Source of the DNA: Clostridiales bacterium | GTDB taxonomy: Bacteria; Bacillota; Clostridia; Lachnospirales; Lachnospiraceae | Direction: 5' to 3' | Length of the DNA stretch: 64,000 bases | Assembly (NCBI GenBank): GCA_018374355.1 | Contig: JAHAFI010000004.1 | Location: 1-64,000, forward strand | Shown: positions 26,171 to 34,395 of the stretch, piece after piece | How the letters are laid out: each line of letters opens with the position of its first letter | How positions within the stretch are numbered: the stretch's first letter is position 1 | Made by a program: the position numbers and the translations under genes | The notes under the pieces: model-generated | What the model was told of the DNA's origin: nothing | What the model saw: the letters and a program-made list of their open reading frames with translations, nothing else | Database searches by the model: none

Positions 26171-26305
26171 GTTAAAAAACCCGCTGCAAGCAACGGGGCA
26201 TCAAATTTATAACACTGCAGAGGAGCGGGGTTTTTGACCCTCGCAGCAGTCACCAAATGGATATGCTTGCATATCCGCATGGCTCGTTGCTTGCGGGAAT
26301 AAATG
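26171..26305 (+). repeat. Dispersed repeat R1, copy D
   Basis: Same orientation as copy A. Contains the CCCGCTGCAAGCAACGGGGC stem with GGAGCGGGGTTTTTGACCC, and GGATATGCTTGCATATCC. Its palindrome centre is TT where copy A has AA. It would insulate parA from upstream transcription. Confidence 0.85.
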
Positions 26306-26354
26306 GACGGAAGTTTGATTGGTTACGATAAATAATAGGAAAGGGGAGCATACA

Positions 26355-27134
26355 TTGGGAAGAATTATAGCAATCGCAAATCAAAAAGGCGGTGTAGGAA
26401 AATCAACAACAGCTATAAATCTTTCTTCCTGTCTGGGAGAGATGGGAAAGAAAGTGCTGACGATAGACATGGATCCACAGGGAAATACCACCAGTGGACT
26501 GGGAGTGGAGAAAGAAGAACAGGAGAATACAGTCTATGAACTTCTGCTGGGCCAGTGCGAAATATCAGATTGTCTGCTGGAATTAGAATATGAGGGAATC
26601 TCTTTGATACCATCTAATGTTAATCTGGCAGGAGCAGAGATTGAATTGATTGGTGTGGATGAAAAGGAGTTTATTCTGAAAGGACAGGTAGAAAAGATAG
26701 AAAAAGATTATGATTTTATCATCATTGACTGTCCGCCTTCTCTAAATATGCTGACAATTAACGCTATGACAACGGCAAATACGGTTTTGGTTCCTATCCA
26801 GTGTGAATATTATGCGTTGGAAGGATTGTCACAGTTGATGCATACTATAGAACTGGTGCAGGAAAGACTGAATCCGGATTTGGAGATGGAAGGCGTTGTG
26901 TTTACTATGTATGATGCGAGAACAAATCTTTCTCTTCAGGTAGTGGAAAATGTAAAAAACAACTTGAATCAAATGATTTATAAAACGATTATTCCGAGAA
27001 ACGTAAGACTGGCAGAGGCGCCCAGCCATGGCATGCCGATTAATTATTATGATGGCAGGTCGGCAGGAGCGGAAAGCTATAGACTTCTTGCGGAAGAAGT
27101 AATACACCGGGGGGAGGATGAGGAATGGCAGTAA
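26355..27134 (+). CDS. parA: Chromosome partitioning ATPase ParA (Soj)
   Basis: Walker-type ATPase that works with ParB on origin segregation and DnaA control. 259 aa from a TTG start at 26355 (AAGGGGA about 7 nt before), giving MGRIIAIANQKGGVGKSTT, the usual N-terminus. The deviant Walker A is KGGVGKST, Walker A' is TIDMDPQGNTTSGLG, and Walker B is IIIDCPPSLNMLT. An ATG frame 36 nt upstream exists but adds non-homologous residues. The 3' end overlaps parB by 10 bp. Confidence 0.97.
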   Translation: MGRIIAIANQKGGVGKSTTAINLSSCLGEMGKKVLTIDMDPQGNTTSGLGVEKEEQENTVYELLLGQCEISDCLLELEYEGISLIPSNVNLAGAEIELIGVDEKEFILKGQVEKIEKDYDFIIIDCPPSLNMLTINAMTTANTVLVPIQCEYYALEGLSQLMHTIELVQERLNPDLEMEGVVFTMYDARTNLSLQVVENVKNNLNQMIYKTIIPRNVRLAEAPSHGMPINYYDGRSAGAESYRLLAEEVIHRGEDEEWQ

Positions 27135-28075
27135 AAAAAGGCGGTTTAGGAAAAGGTTTGGATTCCCTGATTCCATCGGGGGGACCGAAACAGAAAAAAA
27201 CGGGTACAACGGCGGAAAAAGAAACTCCAAAAGTGGAAGTTGTAGAAAAAGTAGTAGAAAAAGTGGTTGAAAAAGTAGTGGAAAAACCCATCGAAATGAA
27301 ATTAAAAATCGGTGAGGTAGAACCGAACAGAGAACAGCCAAGGAAAAAATTTGAGGAAGATTCACTGGTAGAACTGTCTGAATCAATCAAGCAGTTTGGA
27401 ATTTTGCAGCCGCTACTTGTTCAGAAAAAGAAGGGGTATTATGAAATTATCGCCGGGGAACGGAGATGGAGGGCAGCCAAACTGGCAGGACTGAAGGAAG
27501 TTCCAGTGATTGTGAAGGATTTTACTGAACAGGAAATCGTGGAAATTTCCCTGATAGAAAATATTCAGAGGGAAAATCTGAACCCCATAGAGGAAGCGCT
27601 GGCATATAGACGGTTGTTGGAAGAATTCCATCTGAAACAGGATGAAATTGCAGAACGAGTATCGAAGAGCAGGACGGCGGTTACCAATTCCATGCGTCTG
27701 CTGAAATTGGACAACAGAGTACAGCAGATGGTGATAGACGAAATGATTTCTACGGGCCATGCAAGAACACTTTTGTCTATTGAAGACGGTGATTATCAGT
27801 ACACCATTGCCATGAGGATTTTTGATGAAAAACTCAGCGTAAGGGAAACGGAAAAACTGGTGAAAGAGCTGCAGAAACCGAAAAAAGAGAAGAAGCAGGA
27901 AACAGATGACGCACAGATGGAGGTTATTTATCATCAGTTGGAAGAAAGAATAAAATCCATTGTTGGTACAAAGGTTGCAATCAATCACAAGGGTAAAGAT
28001 AAGGGGAAAATCGAGATCGAATACTATTCTCAGGCAGAGCTGGAGCGTCTGATTGAATTATTTGAGTCGATCTGA
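27125..28075 (+). CDS. parB: Chromosome partitioning protein ParB (Spo0J)
   Basis: CTP-dependent DNA clamp that loads at parS. 316 aa. The N-terminus KGGLGKGLDSLIP is the ParA-stimulating peptide. An unusual valine/glutamate/lysine repeat (VVEKVVEKVVEKVVEKP, about residues 38-58) links it to the ParB core with EPNREQPRKKFEEDSLVELSESI, the CTP/arginine motif AGERRWRAAKLAG and ENIQRENLNP. The HTH domain follows (LKQDEIAERVSKSRTAVTNSMRLL), and the C-terminal dimer domain ends the protein. Four parS sites lie 1-3 kb upstream. Confidence 0.97.
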   Translation: MAVKKGGLGKGLDSLIPSGGPKQKKTGTTAEKETPKVEVVEKVVEKVVEKVVEKPIEMKLKIGEVEPNREQPRKKFEEDSLVELSESIKQFGILQPLLVQKKKGYYEIIAGERRWRAAKLAGLKEVPVIVKDFTEQEIVEISLIENIQRENLNPIEEALAYRRLLEEFHLKQDEIAERVSKSRTAVTNSMRLLKLDNRVQQMVIDEMISTGHARTLLSIEDGDYQYTIAMRIFDEKLSVRETEKLVKELQKPKKEKKQETDDAQMEVIYHQLEERIKSIVGTKVAINHKGKDKGKIEIEYYSQAELERLIELFESI

Positions 28076-28121
28076 TGCTGGAAAAAGATAAAAGAACAGC
28101 AGGATAAAGAGGAGTATGCGT

Positions 28122-28634
28122 ATGAATGATTTTTTTAGTAAGATTGGAATCGATCTGGGAATTCTGGTTTTGATGCTGATGGTTCTTGTGCTGATTCTGA
28201 TTGTTATTATACTGAACATGTCTCTCGGATTACACAGGCTGAACAGGAAATATGCAATGTTTATGAAAGGGTCTGATGGACAAAGCCTCGAGAGAGTATT
28301 TGCTCAGAAGCTGAAAGAGGTGGACCGGTTATCCACTGCAAATGACGATAATAATGCGGAAATCCGGATTTTACAGAAAAAAATCAATAAAACTCTGACA
28401 AAATACGGAATTGTAAAGTATGATGCTTTTGACGATGTGGGTGGAAAATTGAGCTTTGCACTGGCTATGCTGGATGTTAATAACACAGGTTTCATTTTGA
28501 ATGCAATTCATAGCAGAGATAACTGTTTCTTCTACATAAAAGAGATTGTAAATGGAGAATCATACATTCTTCTTAGTTCGGAAGAAATGGATGCGCTGCG
28601 TCAGGCAGTTCATTTTGGCGAGGTTGAGGTATAG
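28122..28634 (+). CDS. DUF4446 family membrane protein
   Basis: 170 aa, start at 28122 chosen because GGAG lies 7 nt before; an ATG two codons earlier overlaps it. One membrane helix at residues 10-35 (GILVLMLMVLVLILIVIILNM), a short coiled coil (RLNRKYAMFMKG to VDRLSTAND), then a soluble domain containing YDAFDDVGGKLSFALAMLDVNNTGFILN and a Glu-rich end. This family regularly follows parB in Clostridia. Function unknown. Confidence 0.85.
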   Translation: MNDFFSKIGIDLGILVLMLMVLVLILIVIILNMSLGLHRLNRKYAMFMKGSDGQSLERVFAQKLKEVDRLSTANDDNNAEIRILQKKINKTLTKYGIVKYDAFDDVGGKLSFALAMLDVNNTGFILNAIHSRDNCFFYIKEIVNGESYILLSSEEMDALRQAVHFGEVEV

Positions 28635-28818
28635 CGAAGAAATAAATAACAGAAAATTCGTGATAAAGACAGAAAATTACAAAATGTTGAAAATAGTTTG
28701 CAATTGTACTGCTCTTCGCATGAAAAATATGACGGATTTTCTGTGATAAAAATACATATTTTATTATGTATCTCACCGCAAAACCAGCGGTTATAGTGAA
28801 AGAAAAACAGAAATAGTA

Positions 28819-28878
28819 TTATGTAAACTAAAAAAACAGAACAACAATCAAAATTATGTAAAATAATTATGTAAACTA
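28819..28878 (+). repeat. TTATGTAAACTA short repeats upstream of serS
   Basis: Copies at 28819-28830, 28854-28864 (TTATGTAAAAT) and 28867-28878. Three more follow serS at 30534, 30547 and 30581. No gene in 28635-29221. Confidence 0.65.
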
Positions 28879-29016
28879 TAATCAAGACCGGAAAACCAGA
28901 AAACAGCAAACATATAGGAAATCCACAGGAAAAAACACAAAACCGTATGTTGAAAAATCAGTCAGAAAAGAATAATGATTCAGATGAAAAATAAAATTTA
29001 TTTCGTTTGGATGCAG

Positions 29017-29062
29017 AAAGGAAAATCGTAGGGATGAAAAAACTCTGTGGTTTTCCTTTTTG
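29017..29062 (+). terminator. Hairpin with T-run upstream of serS
   Basis: AAAGGAAAA/TTTTCCTTT stem with T-rich 3' side, 160 nt before serS. It could end the parAB-DUF4446 transcript or act as a leader attenuator. The conserved T-box element (AGGGTGGNACC) was looked for and not found. Confidence 0.5.
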
Positions 29063-29221
29063 ATTTTAGGCAAAAGCGGTTGGCAGACAACGGAGTTTTC
29101 TTTGAAAAAGAAGGGAAGTACATATTTTCTTCCTGTTTTAAGGGTTGAAAAAAAAGCAATACTAGTATAAAATAGGTTAATCGTGAAAAGGTGAAAAAAG
29201 CCTGAATTTAGGGAGGTAGCC

Positions 29222-30508
29222 ATGTTAGATATTAAATTTGTCAGAGAAAATCCGGAAGTGGTAAAGGAAAATATCCGAAAAAAATTTCAGGATCAGAAAT
29301 TGGAACTGGTTGACGAAGTGATTGCACTGGATCAGGAAAATCGAAATATTAAACAGGAAGTAGAAGGATTACGTGCAAATAAAAATAAAATCTCAAAACA
29401 GATTGGTGCTTTGATGGCCCAAGGCAAGAGAGAGGAAGCGGAGGAAGTAAAGAAAGAAGTTGCTGCTTCCGGCGCGCGGATTGAGGAATTGTCTGTGCGT
29501 GAAAAAGAGGTAGAAGAAAAAATTAAAAAGATTATGATGACGATTCCGAACATCATTGATCCCTCCGTACCTGTAGGCAAAGATGACAGCGAGAATGTAG
29601 AACTTCAGCGTTACGGCGAACCGGTGGTTCCTGATTTTGAGGTGCCTTACCATGCGGAGATCATGGAAGCTTTTGATGGACTGGATCTGGACAGCGCGAG
29701 AAAAGTTGCAGGAAACGGTTTCTATTATCTGATGGGAGATATCGCAAGAATCCATTCTGCGGTAATTTCCTACGCAAGAGATTTCATGATCAATAAAGGA
29801 TTTACTTACTGTGTGCCGCCGTTTATGATTCGCAGCGATGTTGTGACTGGCGTAATGAGCTTTGCTGAGATGGACGCTATGATGTACAAAATCGAAGGCG
29901 AGGATCTGTATCTGATTGGTACGAGCGAACATTCCATGATTGGTAAATTTATCGATACTATTCTTCCGGAAGAGACCCTGCCGAGAACACTGACCAGCTA
30001 TTCTCCGTGTTTCAGAAAAGAAAAAGGAGCTCACGGTCTGGAAGAGAGAGGCGTATACCGTATTCACCAGTTTGAAAAGCAGGAAATGATTGTGGTTTGT
30101 AAGCCGGAAGAAAGCAAGATGTGGTTCGAAAAACTGTGGCAGAACACCGTTGAACTGTTCCGTACACTGGATATTCCGGTACGTACACTGGAATGCTGCT
30201 CCGGTGATCTGGCAGACCTGAAAGTAAAATCCATCGATGTGGAAGCATGGTCTCCGAGACAGAAAAAATATTTTGAAGTGGGAAGCTGCTCCAATCTGGG
30301 TGATGCGCAGGCAAGAAGATTGAAAATCCGTGTAAATGGTGAAAATGGAAAATATTTTGCTCATACACTGAATAATACAGTAGTAGCGCCGCCGAGAATG
30401 CTGATTGCTTTCCTTGAAAATAATCTGAATGCTGACGGAAGCGTAAATATTCCGAAAGCGCTGCAGCCGTATATGGGTGGAACGGAAAAAATTGTTCCGA
30501 AAAAATGA
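29222..30508 (+). CDS. serS: Seryl-tRNA synthetase
   Basis: Charges tRNA-Ser. 428 aa. The N-terminal long coiled-coil arm (residues about 28-105, LVDEVIALDQENRNIKQEVEGL and onward) grips the long variable arm of tRNA-Ser. The class II core shows motif 2 SPCFRKEKGAHG (about 260), TLECCSGDLADLKVKSIDVEAW, and motif 3 LNNTVVAPPRMLIAFLENN. The start MLDIKFVRENPEVVKENI is standard, with GGGAGG before it. Stand-alone gene. Confidence 0.98.
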   Translation: MLDIKFVRENPEVVKENIRKKFQDQKLELVDEVIALDQENRNIKQEVEGLRANKNKISKQIGALMAQGKREEAEEVKKEVAASGARIEELSVREKEVEEKIKKIMMTIPNIIDPSVPVGKDDSENVELQRYGEPVVPDFEVPYHAEIMEAFDGLDLDSARKVAGNGFYYLMGDIARIHSAVISYARDFMINKGFTYCVPPFMIRSDVVTGVMSFAEMDAMMYKIEGEDLYLIGTSEHSMIGKFIDTILPEETLPRTLTSYSPCFRKEKGAHGLEERGVYRIHQFEKQEMIVVCKPEESKMWFEKLWQNTVELFRTLDIPVRTLECCSGDLADLKVKSIDVEAWSPRQKKYFEVGSCSNLGDAQARRLKIRVNGENGKYFAHTLNNTVVAPPRMLIAFLENNLNADGSVNIPKALQPYMGGTEKIVPKK

Positions 30509-30533
30509 GATTTAGTAGATGAAAAACAAATAG

Positions 30534-30592
30534 TTATGTAAATGAATTATGTAAACTAAAAAAGAAATATCTGTATTGCATTATGTAAACCA
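30534..30592 (+). repeat. TTATGTAAACTA short repeats downstream of serS
   Basis: Copies at 30534-30543, 30547-30558 and 30581-30592, matching the group upstream of serS. Confidence 0.65.
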
Positions 30593-30686
30593 AAAACAAA
30601 ACGCGAATGATAGATATTACGTTATATGAATTTGAGATACTAATGTAATGATATTGGGGGCAAAAAGTATTTTGCTCTTGAAATCC

Positions 30687-30733
30687 TAAAACATTCGAAT
30701 TCCGCCTTTTGGGCTGTATTCGAATGTTTTTAT
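30687..30733 (+). terminator. Terminator after serS
   Basis: AAAACATTCGAAT and ATTCGAATGTTTTT form a 13-bp stem around GGCGGAAT-like loop sequence, with A and T tracts on each side. Confidence 0.8.
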
Positions 30734-30811
30734 GGGGCATAAAGTCATATTTTTTCATGCGAGTATGAAAAACATGATATTTTGACAATGGAGAAGAGAG
30801 GAGGTGCCTTT

Positions 30812-31687
30812 ATGCATAGTTATCTTCGGGCAATTGGATTTTCAGAGTTTGAAAATAAACGGAAGCTGCAGGCAGTTATCGAAGAGACCATTCGGTCTTA
30901 TGATTCCAAGATTGTTGTGGAGGAGGATGGAAATCATTTATTTGCAGAAATATCAAAATCCTTCGGCTTTGACACGGGAATCACGGTATGCGGTGAATTT
31001 GATGAAAATAATGAGTTTCAGATGGAATATTATTTTCCATATTTTCACGGGACGGGAGTGACCACAAACGAAGAAGTGGTGGTAGAACAGCGTTCAGAGA
31101 AGGAATGTTTTTCAGGAGCCTGTGATGATGTAAGAATAGGGGTGACTCTGATCTTTTACCTTGCCAATGCAGGGGAATATCTGAATGGAAAATATAAAGG
31201 AATATTGGGAAACGCCAATACATCGCTGACGATTTCGGGACTTTCTGTGGAGGGAAAAATTTTGCTTCCCATTGAAAAGAATGTGGAACAGAGAGAAAAG
31301 GACCGGCAGACAACCAGCAAGAGATCTCAATTGATTCATGAAGCAAGAAAAGGAAATGAGGAAGCTATGGAAAACCTGACTATGGAGGATATGGACACCT
31401 ATTCTATGATCTCCCGCAGAATTGGTCAGGAGGATATACTTTCTATCGTGGACACTTATTTTATGCCGTATGGTATGGAATGTGACAGGTACAATGTTAT
31501 GGGAGAAATCAGAGAACTGATGGAGACGGAAAACACGCTGACTGGAGAAAAAATGTATCAGTTTACAGTGGAGTGCAACGATCTTCTTTTTGATATCTGT
31601 ATTAATAAAAAAGATCTGCTGGGAGTACCTGAAGTGGGAAGAAGATTTAAAGGGATTATCTGGCTTCAGGGGAATTTGAATTTTTAG
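30812..31687 (+). CDS. DUF3881 family protein
   Basis: 291 aa from the ATG at 30812 (GGAGGTG just before; the earlier in-frame ATG at 30782 runs through the ribosome site). No signal or membrane segment. It reads MHSYLRAIGFSEFENKRKLQAVI at the N-terminus and ends KGIIWLQGNLNF. This is a Lachnospiraceae-typical cytoplasmic protein of unknown function. It is the last chromosomal gene before the mobile element. Confidence 0.8.
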   Translation: MHSYLRAIGFSEFENKRKLQAVIEETIRSYDSKIVVEEDGNHLFAEISKSFGFDTGITVCGEFDENNEFQMEYYFPYFHGTGVTTNEEVVVEQRSEKECFSGACDDVRIGVTLIFYLANAGEYLNGKYKGILGNANTSLTISGLSVEGKILLPIEKNVEQREKDRQTTSKRSQLIHEARKGNEEAMENLTMEDMDTYSMISRRIGQEDILSIVDTYFMPYGMECDRYNVMGEIRELMETENTLTGEKMYQFTVECNDLLFDICINKKDLLGVPEVGRRFKGIIWLQGNLNF

Positions 31688-31856
31688 GAATAGCAAGCGA
31701 TAACAAGGGGAATAATTTGCTTGTTTTGGTGATTTGAAAATAAAAAACAGTTGTTTTTTTTGTGCGGATATAGTAGAATTTATATGTTGTCTGCTGTGTC
31801 AGAACAAAAAAGAGATGGTTCATCGCGGAAGTGATTGGATTTTATAAATAGGGCTG

Positions 31857-31975
31857 CCGATGCCAAAAAGGCTGAAAAGTCTTGAAAATACGGCATTTGT
31901 TCTCATAGTTAATAAGGATATAGCAAGCGTTTCCTAAGCGGGTGGGAATCGAACGGAGTTCCCTCTTGTGCCCTT
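31857..31975 (+). pseudogene. Decayed tRNA-Arg-like relic with duplicated upstream sequence
   Basis: The D-arm TAGTTAATAAGGATATAGC and loop TTCCTAA resemble tRNA-Arg(CCU), but the anticodon stem and T-arm do not pair. Its upstream stretch (GCCAAAAAGGCTGAAAAG ... CGGCATTTGTTC) parallels that of the intact tRNA at 32337 (ACCAAAAGGCTAAAAAC ... CGGCACTTTGTTC). Likely the trace of an earlier integration. Confidence 0.55.
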
Positions 31976-32007
31976 ACATATCCTGTTTGGTCAACTAAAG
32001 ATAAAAG

Positions 32008-32040
32008 AATATAGAATCGAACTTGGTTCGATTCTATATT
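32008..32040. repeat. 15-bp perfect inverted repeat containing a T-loop motif
   Basis: AATATAGAATCGAAC-TTG-GTTCGATTCTATATT. GTTCGATTC is the T-arm sequence of the nearby tRNA-Arg genes. It lies 25 bp before the split tRNA. Confidence 0.75.
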
Positions 32041-32065
32041 GAATAAATATTCAGTAAATAAATAA

Positions 32066-32103
32066 CTTCCCATAGTTAAATGGAGATAACACATCCCTCC
32101 TAA
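32066..32103 (+). pseudogene. 5' half of tRNA-Arg(CCU) split by the element
   Basis: Acceptor CTTCCCA, TA, D-arm GTTA/TAAC, anticodon 5' strand CATCC, loop CTCCTAA. What follows (GAAAGAACC) does not complete the anticodon stem. The missing 3' half is at 57842-57882, where GGATG and TGGGAAG pair perfectly with CATCC and CTTCCCA. Joined, the halves give a normal 72-nt tRNA-Arg(CCU). Confidence 0.85.
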
Positions 32104-32104
32104 G
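32097..32104 (+). other. attL core
   Basis: CTCCTAAG, shared with 57842-57849; also present inside the intact tRNA at 32368-32375. Just inside, GTTCGATTTC and TCGGAAG (32155-32172) partly mimic a tRNA 3' end. AATTGACAAC...AGCAT occurs near both ends (32179 and 57821). Confidence 0.8.
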
Positions 32105-32336
32105 AAAGAACCATGACTATCACTTTCTGAAAAATGAAAAAAGTAATCAGGAGTTCGATTTCATTTCGGAAGAGGCGAAATTGACAACAGAGCATTCCCC
32201 ATTTAGGTGATTGCTACGATGTCAAAAACTCAATCAATCTTGGTGGTTCACAGCTTGAAAAAAGCTGAAAATCATAAATACGGTTACCGGACCAAAAGGC
32301 TAAAAACCCAGTGTTTAAGCCAAAAACCGGCACTTT

Positions 32337-32408
32337 GTTCCATTAGTTAAATGGATATAACGGATCCCTCCTAAGGATCAATTGGGGGTTCGATTCCCTC
32401 ATGGAACG
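32337..32408 (+). tRNA. Element-borne intact tRNA-Arg (anticodon CCU)
   Basis: 72 nt: acceptor GTTCCAT/ATGGAAC, D-stem GTTA/TAAC, anticodon stem GATCC/GGATC with loop CTCCTAA, T-stem GGGGG/CCCTC (one G-U) and loop TTCGATT, discriminator G. It lies inside the element, 230 bp from its left end, and differs from the host gene in acceptor, anticodon-stem and T-stem sequence. It would replace the disrupted tRNA. CCA is not encoded. Confidence 0.9.
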
Positions 32409-32428
32409 GCGATTTAAAAGCGGCAATG

Positions 32429-32726
32429 GTTAGCAGAAATGCTTAATCGTTAGCTGCTTTTTTTCATTCAGGCAATAAAGAAAATACGGCAGTGGGAATA
32501 GATTTCCAGCTAATTTGAAGAGAAATTTGTTAGCTGGCAGCTAACATAAAATCCGTTTTGCAAACCAAGAAAAAAAGTGATTCTGCTAACATTAGGGTTT
32601 GCTTCCGTGTAAAGCACAGAATAAGGATGTAAAATGGTATAAAACAGAGTAAAAAACATATGGAGATTCGTCTCCAGCTAATTTCTGTTAGCTGAAACAA
32701 TAGAATATTGCGTTAGCTGTAGCTAA
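32429..32726. promoter_or_regulatory. Cluster of integrase arm-type sites (GTTAGCTG) at the left end
   Basis: GTTAGCTG or its complement at 32449, 32507, 32529, 32538, 32675, 32687, 32712 and 32720, with one-mismatch copies at 32429 and 32583. Two more lie near the right end (57682, 57701). Repeats of one octamer near both ends fit arm binding by the N-terminal domain of the tyrosine integrase. Confidence 0.75.
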
Positions 32727-32820
32727 TGAAAACGAGATGCTCGTTTAGGTCAGATTTAAACAAAATTAAATTTAACCTGAACGGGCATTTTTTCGTTCAG
32801 AAGAAAAAAGGAGGAGTTGA

Positions 32821-33219
32821 ATGCAGGAGAAAAAGACTGATGATGAAAAAATCATTGAGATTGAAGTGGAACGATTGAGAACATTTTGTAATCATCCATT
32901 TCATGTAAAAGATGATAAAGAGATGCATCTACTGAAAGAAAGTATTGAGAAGTATGGGATTTTGAATCCACTGATTGTCAGACCGATTCCGGATGGAGTA
33001 TATGAGATTATCTCAGGCCATAGAAGAAAGTATGCGGCAGAACAATTAGGGTATCGGAAAGTTCCGGTTATTATCCGCGTGATGGAAGAGAATGAAGCAA
33101 TTATAAAAATGGTTGATTCCAATCTTCAACGAGAACAAATAAGCTACGGAAGTTCAGAAAGAAGAATTAGTTCCAGTAATGGAAGCTGCGGGATATTATT
33201 TTTTGGAAAATGCAGGTGA
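32821..33219 (+). pseudogene. Truncated ParB/Srx-like nuclease-domain protein
   Basis: The first 110 residues are a clear ParB N-terminal domain: ERLRTFCNHPFHVKDDKEMHLLKESIEKYGILNPLIV, SGHRRKYAAEQLGY and MVDSNLQREQIS. The frame then ends in unrelated residues (YGSSERRISSSNGSCG). Full ICE ParB proteins run about 280-450 aa and continue with HTH. The next gene starts in another frame at the break, so a deletion appears to have joined two genes. GGAGGAG precedes the ATG by 6 nt. Confidence 0.75.
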
Positions 33220-34138
33220 AAATCTCACCTTCTATCCAGATGGAACACATGAAATTGCAGGTATGATGCAGGCAGAGTCCTGGGAGGAAGTCCGTGAGTG
33301 GGTGAATGGTGTAATAGATGAAGACTCTGAGAGAGCGGAACGGGTAGAAAGAGTGATGCATCCGGAGCGTTTTGAACAAACTGCAGAAGAAATGATGTTT
33401 GCCGGGAGCGAAGACCGATATTCTATTTATCATATTATTCATGATTCAAAAGCAAAAGAATATCAGTTCATGGGAATGGATTATGTAGAGTCACAGGGAA
33501 TGAAAGTAGAGGCATCCGATTATCAGTGCGTATATTCTGGGCGGTTAGAAGAATCAGATTCTTTGGACAGCCTTTACAGCATGTTCAATGGAAATCTTCC
33601 AGCAGATTATAAGGCACATTCGTTATCGACTAGCGATGTGATTATTACAAATAGAGGCGGTGAGGTACAGGCTTTTTATGTAGATAGTTTCGGTTATGCA
33701 GAACTCCCAGAGTTTGTGAAACAGAGACAGGAAATTCTGGGAATACCATCAAAAGAAACAATTACAGAATTACTGGAACAGAGTGCATGTATCAGTTTTT
33801 ATGTGGCAGAGTGTTCAGAATTTCCTGTACTTGGAGAATGCCATCATGATCTTACACTGCCTGAGGCATTGAAATTGTACGAGAAAATACCTGGCGAGAG
33901 GATGAATGGAATTAAAAGTGTTGGATTCAACCTAAAGGATGGCAGCGATTATGAAGGAATGTTTGATCTGATGGCAGGTGACAAGGTCCTGAGAGATGTC
34001 ATTGATTCCATTCCGTATTATAAGGAAAATGCTTTAGTTCAAAAGGCATTAAAAGATGTGGAAAAATATATGGGAGATAAGCAGCAGAAAATAGAAAAGA
34101 CAAAATCACAGCATAGAAGGGAGACATTGAGTTTATGA
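33179..34138 (+). CDS. YodL-domain ICE accessory protein, probably N-truncated
   Basis: 319 aa. The frame is open upstream to 33043 with no better start (residues TEVQKEELVPV), so the N-terminus is probably lost in the junction with the ParB remnant. The YodL-like domain is at about residues 80-180 (YSIYHIIHDSKAKEYQFMGMDYV ... SLSTSDVIITNRGGEVQAFYVDSFGYAELPEF). A second domain with GECHHDLTLPEALKLYEKIPGERMNGIKSVGF and IPYYKENALVQKALKDVEKYM follows. These are common in Clostridial ICEs. Role unknown; perhaps antirestriction-like, which is only inference. Confidence 0.7.
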   Translation: MEAAGYYFLENAGENLTFYPDGTHEIAGMMQAESWEEVREWVNGVIDEDSERAERVERVMHPERFEQTAEEMMFAGSEDRYSIYHIIHDSKAKEYQFMGMDYVESQGMKVEASDYQCVYSGRLEESDSLDSLYSMFNGNLPADYKAHSLSTSDVIITNRGGEVQAFYVDSFGYAELPEFVKQRQEILGIPSKETITELLEQSACISFYVAECSEFPVLGECHHDLTLPEALKLYEKIPGERMNGIKSVGFNLKDGSDYEGMFDLMAGDKVLRDVIDSIPYYKENALVQKALKDVEKYMGDKQQKIEKTKSQHRRETLSL

Positions 34139-34395
34139 AAAAAATAAATTTTGAGGAAGATGAATTAGTGGTTATGGCTCTTTATGCAGCCAAAACAAAG
34201 CAGGAGACAATTGAAGTACTAACAGAAACGTTGGATATGCTTGAAGCGTCAGCAGAGGATATCACGGACGAAGAAATGATTGGCATTGTAGCCTCATTAA
34301 TTGAAAAATTGCAGCAGATAGAAGATAAATATTTTTACTCCTTAGATCTGGAGGCCTATCTATATGACATGGAGGAAGATGGAAATGAAGAATAA
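34135..34395 (+). CDS. Small acidic protein, likely transposon-transfer assisting protein (TTRAP) family
   Basis: 86 aa, overlapping the previous stop (ATGA). The pattern FEEDELVVMALYAAKTKQETIEVLTETLDML ... IASLIEKLQQIEDKYFYSLDLE resembles the TTRAP family of conjugative transposons. Acidic throughout. It overlaps the next gene by 11 bp. The family assignment is by pattern, so moderate. Confidence 0.6.
   Translation: MKKINFEEDELVVMALYAAKTKQETIEVLTETLDMLEASAEDITDEEMIGIVASLIEKLQQIEDKYFYSLDLEAYLYDMEEDGNEE

Noticed and set aside
28900..29221. T-box riboswitch upstream of serS
   Set aside because: Expected for Firmicute serS, but no AGGGTGGNACC element or specifier stem could be found; only a simple hairpin is present.
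32337..32408. Taking the intact tRNA-Arg as the direct attL with the element starting at its 3' end
   Set aside because: The right-end 3' half does not pair with its acceptor stem (GTTCCAT against TGGGAAG), whereas it pairs perfectly with the half at 32066. The longer core match CTCCTAAGGAT keeps this as a weaker alternative.
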